Assembly: GCF_026625125.1 (NCBI RefSeq)
Contig: NZ_CP113097.1
Coordinates: 3,224,001-3,288,000, forward strand
Direction: 5' to 3'
DNA from: Pseudomonas putida
GTDB lineage: Bacteria; Pseudomonadota; Gammaproteobacteria; Pseudomonadales; Pseudomonadaceae
DNA: 64,000 bases
Positions within the stretch are counted from its first letter, which is position 1. Each line of letters begins with the position of its first letter. Shown here piece after piece: positions 17,335 through 26,853 of this stretch. Under the pieces are notes generated by a model. The model was not told the DNA's origin. It made no database searches and worked only from the letters and a program-made list of their open reading frames with translations. The position numbers and the translations under genes were made by a program.

Positions 17335-17626
17335 GGGCGATCTCCTCGAAACCTTGCTCAAGGCGCAGGCGTACCACCCCAGGCGTGGCGCCAAAGTCAT
17401 GGATGTCGATGTTTACCGCCGGCCATGTGCGCCCTTGGAACAGGCGCTGGAACAGTTGCTCCCAGCGGGCGCCGCTGCCGTTGACCGAGGTCACCACCTG
17501 AATGTTCAGGCTGCCGGCGGTGCCGGGTTCCATCAGGACTTCCAGGTCGCCCGAGCTGACGCAACCCACCAGGGTGCGGCCACGGCCAGGCTCGGCGGCA
17601 GGGAATTGAAAGGTCAGGGTTTCCAT
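17327..17626 (-). CDS. mdcC: Malonate decarboxylase acyl carrier protein MdcC (delta subunit)
   Basis: 99 residues. This is the acyl carrier that bears the 2'-(5-phosphoribosyl)-3'-dephospho-CoA arm. Ser25 in TLVGCVSSGDLEVL is at the position known as the attachment site in characterised MdcC proteins. One base separates its ATG from the mdcB stop. Confidence 0.93.
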   Translation of the reverse strand: METLTFQFPAAEPGRGRTLVGCVSSGDLEVLMEPGTAGSLNIQVVTSVNGSGARWEQLFQRLFQGRTWPAVNIDIHDFGATPGVVRLRLEQGFEEIAHD

Positions 17627-17627
17627 G

Positions 17628-18566
17628 TCACAGGCTCCCGGCTTTGTCGAGAAACAGGCAGGCAGCCAGCAGGTCGGCGGCACCGCCCGGTGAGGCGTTC
17701 AGTTGCAGCAGTTGGGTGTCCAGCAGGCGCAAGAGGCGGCGGCCGTCGAGGGTGGCACTGCCACCGGCTGCGAGCACATGGCGGGCGCCCTGCTGCAGCG
17801 TTTGCAGGCCCTGCGGGCCGGCGCGCCAGAGCACGCAGGTATCACTCAGCGCGGCCATGATCGCCAGCAAGGCATCGAGGCGTGCGTGGTTTTCGCTGGC
17901 ACCGTTGGCGCGGCTGCGGCGCAGTTGCGGCAGGCCGTGGCCGATGATGGCAGGAAAGCCCTGCTGCGCCTGTTCGCGGGCACCGCCGGCGCCGTAACGG
18001 CGGCGTACCTGGGTGCCGTGGCTGTCGTGGGTGGCGGCGGCTGGGTCCTCGATCAGAGCGATGCGCCCGGCACGGGCTGCGACGGTACTCGCGTCGGCCG
18101 TGGCATCCAGGGCCTGGGCGGCCACCAGCAGGCCCAGGGCCCAGATCGCGCCACGGTGTGTGTTGACGCCGCAGGTGGTGGCCAGCATCGCGGCCTCCCC
18201 TTCACGGCCGATACGGCCCAGCTCGATGCGCAGCGCCGGGCCAACCTCGCCATGGGCCTGGGCGGCGCCGGCCATTTGCCGCAAGCAAGGCCAAAGGGCA
18301 AGCGCCGAGGCATGCATCATGGCCAGCGTCATGTCGCTGTGCACGCCGCTGCTGCGCCGGTCCACCAGGCCAGGCTTGGGTGACAGGTCGGCCTCGTCGA
18401 TCAGCGCTTCGACCGCCAGGTCGGCCAGGTGGTCGGCAAGGGGAATTGCGCTATCAGCGGCCGGCGTGATCGCTGGCAAGCCGGCTGCCAAAGGGATCGG
18501 GCAGTGTTCAAGCGGGCGCGCGGCCCGGTGAAACGGAGCATACGGTTGCAGATCGAATAGTTGCAT
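17628..18566 (-). CDS. mdcB: Triphosphoribosyl-dephospho-CoA synthase MdcB
   Basis: 312 residues, CitG/MdcB family. It makes 2'-(5-triphosphoribosyl)-3'-dephospho-CoA from ATP and dephospho-CoA as precursor of the MdcC prosthetic group. Family motifs include [19 protein letters not shown] and [17 protein letters not shown]. Its ATG shares one base with the mdcA stop (TGATG). Confidence 0.92.
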   Translation of the reverse strand: MQLFDLQPYAPFHRAARPLEHCPIPLAAGLPAITPAADSAIPLADHLADLAVEALIDEADLSPKPGLVDRRSSGVHSDMTLAMMHASALALWPCLRQMAGAAQAHGEVGPALRIELGRIGREGEAAMLATTCGVNTHRGAIWALGLLVAAQALDATADASTVAARAGRIALIEDPAAATHDSHGTQVRRRYGAGGAREQAQQGFPAIIGHGLPQLRRSRANGASENHARLDALLAIMAALSDTCVLWRAGPQGLQTLQQGARHVLAAGGSATLDGRRLLRLLDTQLLQLNASPGGAADLLAACLFLDKAGSL

Positions 18567-20227
18567 CACCAGCTCCTGAACCGTGCAGGTGGGTTGTACA
18601 GGCCACCGGACCACTCCACCAGGTCGGCGATGCTGCGTGCCGCGAGCAGTTCGCGGCTGGCATCGGTGCGGCGGATGCCGAGGTCTTCGGGCAAGGCGAC
18701 CAGGCCTTGCTGGCGCAGACGTAAGGTGTCCTTGGGGTCGTGGCGCAAGCCAATGGCGGTGACCCCGGCCACGGCGGCAATCATCTGCTGGCGCTCTTGC
18801 AGGCTGCGCGCCTTGTACAGGTAGGCGATACCCTCTTCGGTCAGCAGGTGGGTGACGTCATCGCCGTAGATCATCACCGGTGCCAGCGGCATGCCGGCCT
18901 TCTTCGCCACGTCCACGGCGTCGAGGGTTTCGACGAAGGTCGGTTTGCCGCCTTCCTGGTAGGTTTCGACCATCTGCACCACCAGTTTGCGGCCGCGTTC
19001 GAGCAAGGTGTCGGGCACCGTCATGTCGAGCCAGGCCGCAGTGGCGTGGCGCCGGCCGCGGGGGTCGTGGCCCATGTTCGGCGCGCCGCCGAAGCCGGCC
19101 AGGCGGCCCCGGGTGACGGTCGAGGAATGGCCATCACCATCGACCTGCAAGGTGGCGCCGATGAACAGGTCGACCGCGTACTGCCCCGCCAGCTGGCACA
19201 TCATGCGGTTGGAGCGCAGCGAGCCATCGCGGCCGGTGAAAAACACGTCCGGGCGTTGCGCGATGTAGTCCTCCATCCCCAGTTCAGTGCCAAAGCAATG
19301 CACGCTTTCGACCCAGCCGGTCTCGATGGCTGGGATCAGCGTGGGGTGCGGGTTGAGCGTCCAGTTGCGGCAGATCTTGCCTTTGAGGCCCAGCGACTCG
19401 CCGTAGGTCGGCAAGATCAGCTCGATGGCGGCCGTGTTGAAACCAATGCCGTGGTTGAGCGACTGCACCTTGTGCTTTTCGTAGATGCCACGGATGGCCA
19501 TCATCGCCATCAGCACGTGCACCGGTTTTATGTGCCGCGGGTCGCGGGTGAACAGTGGCTCGATGTAGAACGGCTGGTCGGCGACCACCACGAAGTCTAC
19601 CCAGGAGGCCGGAATGTCCACGCGTGGCAGGTCGTCGACGCGCTCGACCAGCTGGTTGACCTGGGCGATCACCAGGCCATCGCTGAAGGCTGCCGGCTCA
19701 ACCAGGGCCGGGGTGTCCTCGGTACTGGGGCCGGTGTACAGGTTGCCGTCTCGGTCGGCCATGAACCCGGCGACCAGCGTGACATTGGGGATCAGGTCGA
19801 CCAGCAGGCGCGAGTACAACTCGATGTAGGTATGAATGGCGCCGACTTCGAGCAGGCCGTCTTCGAGCAGTTGGCCGATGCGCAGGCTCTGGGGCCCTGC
19901 GAACGAAAAGTCGAGCTTGCGTGCGATGCCCCGTTCGAACAGGTCCAGGTGCTCGGCACGGCTGACGCTGGGCATGATCATGTGCAGGTCGTGCAGTTGC
20001 TCGGGGTTGGCCTTGGCCAGCGAACGGGAGAGGAAGTCGGCTTGCTTCTGGTTGTTGCCTTCGAGGACCACCCGGTCCCCTGGGGCGATCAACAGCTCCA
20101 GTGCCTCGACGATTCGCTCGGTCGGCAGCACCACACCGTCGGCCAGGTGACGGACCCGCTCCAGGCGGCGCTGCTTCTCGGCGCGCCGCCTGGACCACTG
20201 CGGCGGTGGATTCTTCGTTATGGTCAT
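18566..20227 (-). CDS. mdcA: Malonate decarboxylase alpha subunit MdcA (acetyl-S-ACP:malonate ACP transferase)
   Basis: 553 residues, CoA-transferase-like subunit that swaps acetate for malonate on MdcC in each catalytic cycle. First gene of the mdcABCDEGH-madLM operon, which is compact: most genes overlap or are one base apart. The ATG at 20227 gives [21 protein letters not shown]; the 20 codons upstream do not look like family sequence. Promoter and operator must lie in the 282-base divergent region next to the 3-hydroxyisobutyryl-CoA hydrolase-like gene. Confidence 0.93.
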   Translation of the reverse strand: MTITKNPPPQWSRRRAEKQRRLERVRHLADGVVLPTERIVEALELLIAPGDRVVLEGNNQKQADFLSRSLAKANPEQLHDLHMIMPSVSRAEHLDLFERGIARKLDFSFAGPQSLRIGQLLEDGLLEVGAIHTYIELYSRLLVDLIPNVTLVAGFMADRDGNLYTGPSTEDTPALVEPAAFSDGLVIAQVNQLVERVDDLPRVDIPASWVDFVVVADQPFYIEPLFTRDPRHIKPVHVLMAMMAIRGIYEKHKVQSLNHGIGFNTAAIELILPTYGESLGLKGKICRNWTLNPHPTLIPAIETGWVESVHCFGTELGMEDYIAQRPDVFFTGRDGSLRSNRMMCQLAGQYAVDLFIGATLQVDGDGHSSTVTRGRLAGFGGAPNMGHDPRGRRHATAAWLDMTVPDTLLERGRKLVVQMVETYQEGGKPTFVETLDAVDVAKKAGMPLAPVMIYGDDVTHLLTEEGIAYLYKARSLQERQQMIAAVAGVTAIGLRHDPKDTLRLRQQGLVALPEDLGIRRTDASRELLAARSIADLVEWSGGLYNPPARFRSW

Positions 20228-20305
20228 GGGTGACTCCACGGTTCGCTGTCGTAGAGGCACAGTAGGACTGGGCGGTTGAGCGATCAATCAAGCTGGTGGC
20301 GTTAT

Positions 20306-20324
20306 CGTTACGCTCAGGGTAATG
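20306..20324. promoter_or_regulatory. Candidate MdcR (LysR-type) operator
   Basis: CGTTAC-N7-GTAATG is an imperfect inverted repeat (5 of 6 paired positions) 79 bases upstream of the mdcA ATG. Spacing and shape fit a LysR-type recognition site. It lies between two divergent units and could serve either. This is inference from symmetry only. Confidence 0.3.
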
Positions 20325-20509
20325 ATTGCACTTGGCTTGCCTGCGGTGCACTAGCCTGAAAGACTCAACGCCGGAGCCCTGGCAAAAACGCACGCCTCAC
20401 CTGCAGATATATCCATTGTGCAGGGCAATTTTGCATGACAGGATCCATCGATCCTCCAGCGCACTCCAGACTTCACTTGGAAAATCAATAACAAAGCAGG
20501 GAGAACGCG

Positions 20510-21580
20510 ATGACCGCGCACGCTCATACCTCGGCAACGGCCCATGTTCTGGCCGAGGTCCGCAACCAGATTGGCCACCTCACCCTCAACCGCCCCAGTG
20601 GCCTCAATGCCCTGACCCTCGACATGGTGCGCAGCCTGCGCCAGCACTTGGACCGCTGGGCCGATGACCCGCACGTGCAAGCCGTGGTGCTGCGCGGCGA
20701 AGGCCCCAAAGGCTTTTGCGCCGGCGGCGACATCCGCTCGCTGCATGACAGCTACAAGGCCGGCGACACGCTGCACGAAGACTTCTTCGTCGAGGAATAC
20801 GCCCTGGACCTGGTGATACACCGCTACCGCAAACCGGTACTGGTGCTGATGGACGGCTTCACCCTCGGTGGCGGCATGGGCCTGGCACAGGGCTGCGACC
20901 TGCGTATCGTCACCGAGCGCAGCCGGCTGGGCATGCCCGAGGTCGGCATCGGCTATTTCCCGGACGTTGGCGGCAGCTACTTCCTCTCACGCATCCCGGG
21001 CGAGCTGGGCACCTATCTGGGCGTCAGTGGCGCGCAGATCCAGGCGGCCGACGCGCTGTATTGCGGGCTGGCCGACTGGTACCTGCCAAGCGAAAAACTC
21101 GCTGAACTCGATGATGGCCTCGACCGCCTGGACCTCGGCGCCCATCCGCTCAAGGCCCTGCAGGGGCTGCTGGCCAGGCTGGGCAAGCAGGTGCTGGACG
21201 ACGCACCACTGGAAAGCCTGCGCCCGGTCATCGACCACTACTTCGCTCAGCCTGATGTGGCAGCGATCATCGAGCAATTGCGGGCAGTCAGCATCGGCGA
21301 CAGCCACCAATGGGCACTGGCCACTGCCGACCAGCTGGAAAGCCGCTCGCCACTGGCCATGGCGGTTACCCTGGAGATGCTGCGCCGCGGCCGTCACCTG
21401 CCGCTGGAAGCCTGCTTCGCCATGGAGCTGCACCTGGACCGCCAATGGTTCCGCCACGGCGACATCATCGAAGGCGTGCGCGCCCTGATCATCGACAAGG
21501 ACAAACAACCACGCTGGAACCCGCCGACCCTGGCGGGGCTGCAACGCCAGCGCGTCGACCAATTCTTCGAAGGCCTGTGA
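20510..21580 (+). CDS. Enoyl-CoA hydratase/isomerase family protein, 3-hydroxyisobutyryl-CoA hydrolase-like
   Basis: 356 residues, crotonase fold with the extra C-terminal region of HIBYL-CoA hydrolases (typical hydratases are about 260). The oxyanion hole is [13 protein letters not shown] (69-80). The catalytic pair appears as Glu144 and Asp152 in [18 protein letters not shown], the HIBCH-type arrangement. Expected reaction: 3-hydroxyisobutyryl-CoA to 3-hydroxyisobutyrate in valine catabolism. It is followed after 16 bases by an acyl-CoA dehydrogenase. No mmsA/mmsB is near, so assignment to valine breakdown is tentative. Confidence 0.85.
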   Translation: MTAHAHTSATAHVLAEVRNQIGHLTLNRPSGLNALTLDMVRSLRQHLDRWADDPHVQAVVLRGEGPKGFCAGGDIRSLHDSYKAGDTLHEDFFVEEYALDLVIHRYRKPVLVLMDGFTLGGGMGLAQGCDLRIVTERSRLGMPEVGIGYFPDVGGSYFLSRIPGELGTYLGVSGAQIQAADALYCGLADWYLPSEKLAELDDGLDRLDLGAHPLKALQGLLARLGKQVLDDAPLESLRPVIDHYFAQPDVAAIIEQLRAVSIGDSHQWALATADQLESRSPLAMAVTLEMLRRGRHLPLEACFAMELHLDRQWFRHGDIIEGVRALIIDKDKQPRWNPPTLAGLQRQRVDQFFEGL

Positions 21581-21596
21581 GCCGGGGAGTACTCAG

Positions 21597-22748
21597 ATGC
21601 AAGACGTAGAACTGAGCGAAGAGCAGATCATGATCCGCGACATGGCCCGGGACTTCGCCCGCGGCGAAATCGCCCCGCATGCCCAGGCCTGGGAAAAGGC
21701 CGGCTGGATCGATGACGGCGTGGTGCGCAAGATGGGTGAACTGGGGCTCCTGGGCATGGTGGTGCCGGAAGACTTCGGGGGCAGCTACACCGACTACGTC
21801 GCCTATGCTCTGGCCGTGGAGGAAATTTCCGCAGGCTGCGGCGCCACCGGGGCGATGATGAGCATCCACAATTCGGTGGGCTGCGGCCCGCTGCTGGCCT
21901 ACGGCACCCCCGAGCAGCAGCAAGCCTGGCTGCCGCGCCTGGCCAGCGGTGAAGTGATCGGCTGCTTCTGCCTGACCGAGCCGCAGGCCGGCTCTGAAGC
22001 GCACAACCTGCGCACCCGCGCCGAATTGATCGACGGCCAATGGGTGATCAATGGCGCCAAGCAGTTCGTCAGCAACGCCCGCCGCGCGGGCCTGGCCATC
22101 GTCTTCGCCGTGACTGATCCAGCGCTTGGCAAGAAAGGCCTTTCGGCATTCCTGGTGCCCACCGACAACCCGGGGTTCAAGGTCGACCGCAGCGAGCACA
22201 AGATGGGTATCCGCGCCTCCGACACCTGCGCCGTCACCTTCGACCATTGCCGCATCCCCGCCGCCAACCTGTTGGGTGAGCGTGGCAAGGGCCTGGCCAT
22301 TGCCTTGTCCAACCTTGAAGGCGGGCGTATCGGCATCGCGGCCCAGGCCTTGGGTATCGCCCGCGCCGCGTTCGAGGCGGCGCTGGCCTATTCCCGCGAC
22401 CGGGTGCAGTTCGGCAAGCCGATCAACGAGCACCAGAGCATCGCCAACCTGCTGGCCGACATGCAGGTGCAGGTCAATGCCGCACGCTTGCTGATCCTGC
22501 ATGCCGCACGCCTGCGCAGCGCGGGCAAACCCTGCCTGTCGGAGGCGTCGCAGGCCAAGCTGTTCGCATCGGAGATGGCAGAGCGGGTGTGTTCGATGGC
22601 GATCCAGGTGCATGGCGGCTATGGCTACCTGGAAGACTACCCGGTCGAGCGCTATTACCGTGACGCGCGCATCACGCAGATCTATGAAGGGTCGAGCGAA
22701 ATCCAGCGGATGTTGATTGCCAGGGAGTTGAAGCACTATCCGTTGTGA
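21597..22748 (+). CDS. Acyl-CoA dehydrogenase, short/branched-chain type
   Basis: 383 residues, FAD flavoprotein of the short/branched-chain acyl-CoA dehydrogenase family. Catalytic base Glu364 lies in [13 protein letters not shown]-binding motifs include [13 protein letters not shown] and [12 protein letters not shown]. Passing electrons to ETF, it would form enoyl-CoA (for example methacrylyl-CoA from isobutyryl-CoA). The operon with the HIBCH-like gene supports a branched-chain substrate, but butyryl-CoA-type activity is equally possible. Confidence 0.88.
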   Translation: MQDVELSEEQIMIRDMARDFARGEIAPHAQAWEKAGWIDDGVVRKMGELGLLGMVVPEDFGGSYTDYVAYALAVEEISAGCGATGAMMSIHNSVGCGPLLAYGTPEQQQAWLPRLASGEVIGCFCLTEPQAGSEAHNLRTRAELIDGQWVINGAKQFVSNARRAGLAIVFAVTDPALGKKGLSAFLVPTDNPGFKVDRSEHKMGIRASDTCAVTFDHCRIPAANLLGERGKGLAIALSNLEGGRIGIAAQALGIARAAFEAALAYSRDRVQFGKPINEHQSIANLLADMQVQVNAARLLILHAARLRSAGKPCLSEASQAKLFASEMAERVCSMAIQVHGGYGYLEDYPVERYYRDARITQIYEGSSEIQRMLIARELKHYPL

Positions 22749-22773
22749 TGGTTCTCACCGGCCCCCAAGGTCA

Positions 22774-22806
22774 AGCCCTGCCCGCCAGGTTGGCAGGGCT
22801 TTATTC
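22774..22806 (+). terminator. Rho-independent terminator after acyl-CoA dehydrogenase
   Basis: Stem AGCCCTGCC / GGCAGGGCT (9 bp, 9-base loop) followed by TTATT, 26 bases after the stop. It also lies 37 bases past the convergent benR stop and may serve both. Confidence 0.8.
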
Positions 22807-22842
22807 GAAGTGACTGGCTTGCCAGCGATTGCCCCCGTCAAC

Positions 22843-23799
22843 TCAGCGCCGTTGCTTGAAGGTCTGCGAAGGCAGCTGCCCAAAACGCTCACGGTAGGTG
22901 TCGGCAAACCGCCCCAGGTGCAGGAAGCCGTAATCCATCGCCAGTTCCGTCACACTGCGCACCGCGCAACTGCTATCGCTCAGGCACGCATGCACCCGCT
23001 CCAGCTTGCGTTGCCGTACGTACTGTTTGGGCGTGGTGCCCAGGTGGCGATCGAACAACGCATAAAGTGAGCGCACGCTCATGCAGGCCTGTTCGGCCAG
23101 GATCTCGGCTGCCAGCTCCAGTTTGAGGTTGCGCTCGATGTAGTCGAGGATCCGCTCCAGGCTGGCCCCCGGCGTGCCCAGGCTTTCCCGGCGGATGTTG
23201 GTGCTCATCAGCGTCAACAGCTTGCTGGCGACGATCTGGCTGTAGTGGCCCTGCACCCGCGGCAGCGCATCACTCACCTCGGCCTCATGGCAGACCATGG
23301 CCAGCAGGTTGACGAAACCGTCCAGCTCTTCGAGCCGGTAGTGGTTGCGCAAAAAACGCACCCCGCCCTCAGGCCGCTGCCAGCGCTGCTCCTCGCAGAT
23401 CGAGTCGAGCATGTGCGTTGGTACCTTGAGGATGAACTTCTCGCAGTCTTCGGAATAGGTAAGGTCCACCGGGTCGTCGGGGTTGATCAGCAGCAGTTCG
23501 CCTGGCACCAGGTGATGTTCGCGCTGTGGCCCGCGCCACAGGCAGTTGCCATGGAGCAGCACCTGCAGGTGATAAATGGTTTCCAGGGCCGGTGACGTGA
23601 CCCGCACGCTGCCCCCGTAGCTGATACGGCACAGGTCGAGTTCGGCGAACTTGCGGTGGCTGAGGCTGGCCTGCGGGTGGGTGCTGCGCGACAGGCCGAT
23701 GCAGTGCTGGCCGACGTGGCGGTTGACGTAATCGGACACCGCATAGGGGTCGGCGTGATGGAACACGCTACTGCGCTCGCTCAGCAGGCGGCTTTCCAT
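22843..23799 (-). CDS. benR: AraC/XylS-family regulator, BenR-like
   Basis: 318 residues, the length of BenR and close to XylS (321). The N-terminus MESRLLSERSSVFHHADPYA, the effector region (LDLCRISYGGSVRVTSPALE) and the C-terminal AraC double helix-turn-helix (CMSVRSLYALFDRHLGTTPKQYVRQRKLERV ... YGFLHLGRFADTYRERFGQLPS, given here in parts: about 215-310) match my memory of P. putida BenR. BenR activates benABCDK with benzoate. Here no ben gene is adjacent: on the 3' side is a convergent acyl-CoA dehydrogenase and on the 5' side a hydrolase. ATG start at 23799; a TTG two codons upstream is ignored. Confidence 0.82.
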   Translation of the reverse strand: MESRLLSERSSVFHHADPYAVSDYVNRHVGQHCIGLSRSTHPQASLSHRKFAELDLCRISYGGSVRVTSPALETIYHLQVLLHGNCLWRGPQREHHLVPGELLLINPDDPVDLTYSEDCEKFILKVPTHMLDSICEEQRWQRPEGGVRFLRNHYRLEELDGFVNLLAMVCHEAEVSDALPRVQGHYSQIVASKLLTLMSTNIRRESLGTPGASLERILDYIERNLKLELAAEILAEQACMSVRSLYALFDRHLGTTPKQYVRQRKLERVHACLSDSSCAVRSVTELAMDYGFLHLGRFADTYRERFGQLPSQTFKQRR

Positions 23800-24109
23800 A
23801 GGCAAGGCACTCGGTATCGTTATTGTTCTGGGCGCCGCGTCCTACTGGCCCGGGGCCTGTGGTTGCGGTCAACGGTCATTCTACCGGGCCGGGGTCGGAT
23901 TTCAGGGGGCAGCTGACCGCCGGTGGCTTGGTGACACACTAAGCAAATGAGCGGAGCTGGGCAATGCGATGTTCGGATTGGGTGGGCGGCTATCGGATAG
24001 GCGAAAGCAGCGTTTGGGCGGTTATCGCACGAAATAGTTTGCAACCAACCTGCACGTCCACCCGGTAACTTTTCCGACATCCGAACCTGGGTATCTGTTA
24101 CAAAACCGC
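23800..24109. other. 310-base divergent intergenic region upstream of benR
   Basis: No gene is supported here. The region is shared by benR (leftward) and the lipoprotein hydrolase (rightward). It contains an inverted-repeat-rich GC block (CTACTGGCCCGGGGCC ... CTACCGGGCCGGGG) at about 23842-23897. Two degenerate BenR/XylS-like half sites lie at 23965-23999 (TGCG-N6-GGATT and GGCG-N6-GGATA). Confidence 0.5.
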
Positions 24110-24994
24110 ATGCCCACTACCTTATTCACCCACCTGCGCCGTCGCTGGCTCACCTGGCTGTGCGCCACCTTCCTGGTTGTCGGCCTGCCAGCCGGCTGCG
24201 CCGTTCTGCAGCACAAGGAACGTGAACTGGTGTTTCGCATCGAGCCAGGCCAGGCCAGCTGGTTCCGTGGCCTGCCCAATGGCGTACAGGAACTGGACCT
24301 GCGCCCGCGCAGCTTCGCCGCCAACCAGAGCCTGCACGCCTGGTGGTGGCCGGCCCGCCGCGCCGATGCGCCGGCCATCCTCTACCTGCACGGCGTACGC
24401 TGGAACCTCACCGGCCAGCTGTTTCGCATCGAACAGCTGCATGCCATGGGGTATTCGGTGCTGGCCGTGGATTACCGAGGTTTCGGCCAAAGCCGCGGCG
24501 GCCTGCCGTCCGAGGCGACCGTCTATGAAGACGCACGCATTGCCTGGGAGCGTTTTGCCCAGCTGCAGCCGGATGCGGGCAAACGCCTGATCTTTGGCCA
24601 TTCGCTGGGCGGCGCGGTAGCGGTGGAGCTGGCTGCCGACCTGACGCGCCAGGCGCAGAAAGAAGGCGGTGCAGTGCCCGCACGGGGGCTGATCCTGGAG
24701 TCGACCTTCACGTCATTGGGCGATGTCGCCGCTGCCGTGGCCGATACCACCCTGCCGGTGCGTTGGCTGCTGTCGCAGAAATTCGATTCGCTGGACAAGA
24801 TCAAGGACGTTGGCCTGCCGCTGCTGCTGGTGCACGGCCTGGACGACCGTTTCGTGCCGCCGCGTTTCAGCCAGCAGTTGTTCGAGGCAGCGCAGCAGCC
24901 CAAGACCTTGTTGCTGGTACCGGGGGCCAGCCACAACAACAGCATGAGCCGCGCCGGCCAGCGCTATCGGAATGCGATTCAGGCGTTGCTGTGA
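24110..24994 (+). CDS. Alpha/beta hydrolase lipoprotein
   Basis: 294 residues. The N-terminal hydrophobic segment ends in a lipobox LPAGC (Cys30), so the protein is likely a lipoprotein facing the periplasm. The hydrolase fold has nucleophile Ser165 in GHSLGG, an Asp in HGLDDRFVPP and a His in PGASHNN, giving a full triad. It resembles the BEM46/YfhR-type serine hydrolases of unknown substrate. Divergent from benR and convergent with the next lipoprotein gene (6 bases between stops). Confidence 0.85.
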   Translation: MPTTLFTHLRRRWLTWLCATFLVVGLPAGCAVLQHKERELVFRIEPGQASWFRGLPNGVQELDLRPRSFAANQSLHAWWWPARRADAPAILYLHGVRWNLTGQLFRIEQLHAMGYSVLAVDYRGFGQSRGGLPSEATVYEDARIAWERFAQLQPDAGKRLIFGHSLGGAVAVELAADLTRQAQKEGGAVPARGLILESTFTSLGDVAAAVADTTLPVRWLLSQKFDSLDKIKDVGLPLLLVHGLDDRFVPPRFSQQLFEAAQQPKTLLLVPGASHNNSMSRAGQRYRNAIQALL

Positions 24995-25000
24995 CGGCGT

Positions 25001-25732
25001 TCACTGCACCGGCAGGAAGTTCATCAGCAACAGGCTTTGCGCGTAGTTGAGCCCGATCCGCCGGTAGCGCTCATCCAACAGTTGCGCCAGCAAATCCAGG
25101 CGCGCCACGATCTTGCCAAACTCCACCGCGAAACTCAGGTTGCTGCCCTCCTCCGAGATCTCGTTGGAAAACAACAGCAATACCCCATTGGCATCCTGGC
25201 GCTGGCTGAGCATCCAGGTAGCCTTTTCGATGTTGCGGGCGGCGTTGTTGACGAACAAAGGGTCGATGGTGTCCGTCATGTAGAACTCGGTTCGCCCGCC
25301 GTGCGCGGTAATCAGCATGCTGCCGATGGCGTAGATGAACGCCCCGACACGATCGCCGCGAAACTCCGGGCTAAGGGCGTAGCTCAAGGCAGCGAGGTCA
25401 CGACGGTTGCCTAACTGCGCCAAGGGTTGCCGCTGTTCGATGGCGATGCGGATCTGCCGTTCTGCAGTGGTGGCATCGAGGTAACCGGACATTTTCCACT
25501 GGCTGGGGTTGCGCAGGTACAGCTTGTTCATCAGCAGGAACAGGCTTTGCAGGTTGTCGCGCATGGCCAGCGTCGCCATGCGGTCGACACTGGTCTGGAA
25601 CAGCTCGCTGGGTTTGCCATTGCCGAACTGGCTGACGATGTCCTGGCCTTGCTGCTGGGTGCAGGCGCCCAGGCAGGCCAGCGCGCCTGCCAGCAGCAGG
25701 CGTGGGAAGAATACGGGTTTGCTTGCAACCAT
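25001..25732 (-). CDS. Conserved lipoprotein of unknown function
   Basis: 243 residues with signal peptide and lipobox LGAC (Cys24) after MVASKPVFFPRLLLAGALAC. The mature part is helical with no motif I recognise (LATLAMRDNLQSLFLLMNKLYLRN; TEFYMTDTIDPLFVNNAARN). ATG chosen at 25732 so that the signal peptide has a normal length; the frame is open 19 codons further. No function is proposed. Confidence 0.75.
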   Translation of the reverse strand: MVASKPVFFPRLLLAGALACLGACTQQQGQDIVSQFGNGKPSELFQTSVDRMATLAMRDNLQSLFLLMNKLYLRNPSQWKMSGYLDATTAERQIRIAIEQRQPLAQLGNRRDLAALSYALSPEFRGDRVGAFIYAIGSMLITAHGGRTEFYMTDTIDPLFVNNAARNIEKATWMLSQRQDANGVLLLFSNEISEEGSNLSFAVEFGKIVARLDLLAQLLDERYRRIGLNYAQSLLLMNFLPVQ

Positions 25733-25903
25733 CGGCACCGGGTCGAAATCGGCGGCCGCGCCGGGGATCGGCGCAGCCTGGCCAAGCATAGAGCCCGTAA
25801 AGCGGAAAAAGTGCGATGGTGCGGTGACCGAACGTCAGTGCGCCTGCTCGCCCGTTTGCTCACGCCTGCCTGGCGGCTGGCCATGAACCCTTGCCAGCAA
25901 GGC

Positions 25904-26695
25904 TCACATGGCGTGGCGCAGCATCTGCACCACGTGGGCGTGCAGTACCGGGTCACCACAGGCCACCACACAGCCGCCGTGCTGCGCCGAACTGCCATCC
26001 CAAGCGGTGATCACCCCGCCCGCCCCTTCGATGATCGGCATCAGCGCCTGCACGTCATACGGTTGCAGGCTCGCTTCGACGATCACATCGACAAACCCCG
26101 AGGCCAGCATGCAGTAGGCATAGCAATCGCCGCCGTAGCGCATCAGCCGCGCCTGGTCAGCCACGGCCTGGAACGCAGCCTTGCGTGCTGGCGTGTCGAA
26201 CATGTCTGGCGTTGTGCACATCAAGGTTGCCGCGGCAAGGTCTGTGCAGGTGCGGGTCTTCAATGGCGTGCCGCTACGCCACGCGCCATCAGCGGTGCCG
26301 ACGAAACGCTCACCGGTGAACGGTTGGTTCATCACCCCCAGCACCGGGCGGCTGCCATCGTTCAGGGCGATCAGCGTGCCCCACAGTGGCAGGCCGGTGA
26401 TGAAGGCGCGGGTGCCATCGATGGGGTCGAGCACCCAGGTCAAGGGGCTGCTGCCGATTGCCACACCCTGCTCTTCGCCAAGAATGCCGTGTTCCGGGTA
26501 ACGCGCCTGGATCAGCGCACGCATGGCATCTTCGGCCGCCTTGTCGGCCACCGTCACCGGGTCGTACAGGCGCCCACCCTTGTCCTCGACGTCCAGGCTG
26601 GCACGGAAATACGGCTGGATCGCGGCGGCAGCGGCATCGGCCAACTGCTCGGCGAAGGCGCGGAATTCGCCGGTCTGTTCAGCACTCAGGGACAT
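25904..26695 (-). CDS. hisN: Inositol monophosphatase family, histidinol-phosphatase-like (HisN)
   Basis: 263 residues. Mg-dependent phosphatase fold of the IMPase family. Metal ligands are seen in ILGEEQG (Glu74/75), LDPIDGTRAF (Asp90, Asp93, with Thr95) and the C-terminal LQPYDVQALMPIIEGAGG. The closest remembered named relatives are HisN-type histidinol phosphatases. Function in His synthesis or in general phosphate-ester hydrolysis cannot be separated from sequence. ATG at 26695 (MSLSAEQTGEF); the extension to 26767 is rejected. Confidence 0.82.
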   Translation of the reverse strand: MSLSAEQTGEFRAFAEQLADAAAAAIQPYFRASLDVEDKGGRLYDPVTVADKAAEDAMRALIQARYPEHGILGEEQGVAIGSSPLTWVLDPIDGTRAFITGLPLWGTLIALNDGSRPVLGVMNQPFTGERFVGTADGAWRSGTPLKTRTCTDLAAATLMCTTPDMFDTPARKAAFQAVADQARLMRYGGDCYAYCMLASGFVDVIVEASLQPYDVQALMPIIEGAGGVITAWDGSSAQHGGCVVACGDPVLHAHVVQMLRHAM

Positions 26696-26766
26696 GGCAC
26701 GGGCCTCGTGAAAATGATGGGGTGGCATCATACCCGACAAACACTGTGCCGGTAGACGCCTGGGCA

Positions 26767-26790
26767 TTCGCGGGCAAGCCCGCTCCCGCC
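26767..26790. repeat. Single REP element
   Basis: TTCGCGGGCAAGCCCGCTCC core with palindrome GCGGGCAAGCCCGC at 26770-26783, the P. putida REP type, between hisN and the divergent stress-protein gene. Confidence 0.75.
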
Positions 26791-26853
26791 TAGACTGAAC
26801 AGACCAGATCGACAGGCATGAACCGGGGGGCTGCCCACACGTGGAGGTGTGCG

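Noticed and set aside
18740..20233. 497-codon + strand frame over mdcA
   Set aside because: Antisense shadow of mdcA with no family match.
20228..20509. Sigma-54 promoter (GG-N10-GC) for the HIBCH-like gene
   Set aside because: The candidate TTGGC ... TGC has the wrong spacing (12 or 7 instead of 10 between GG and GC).
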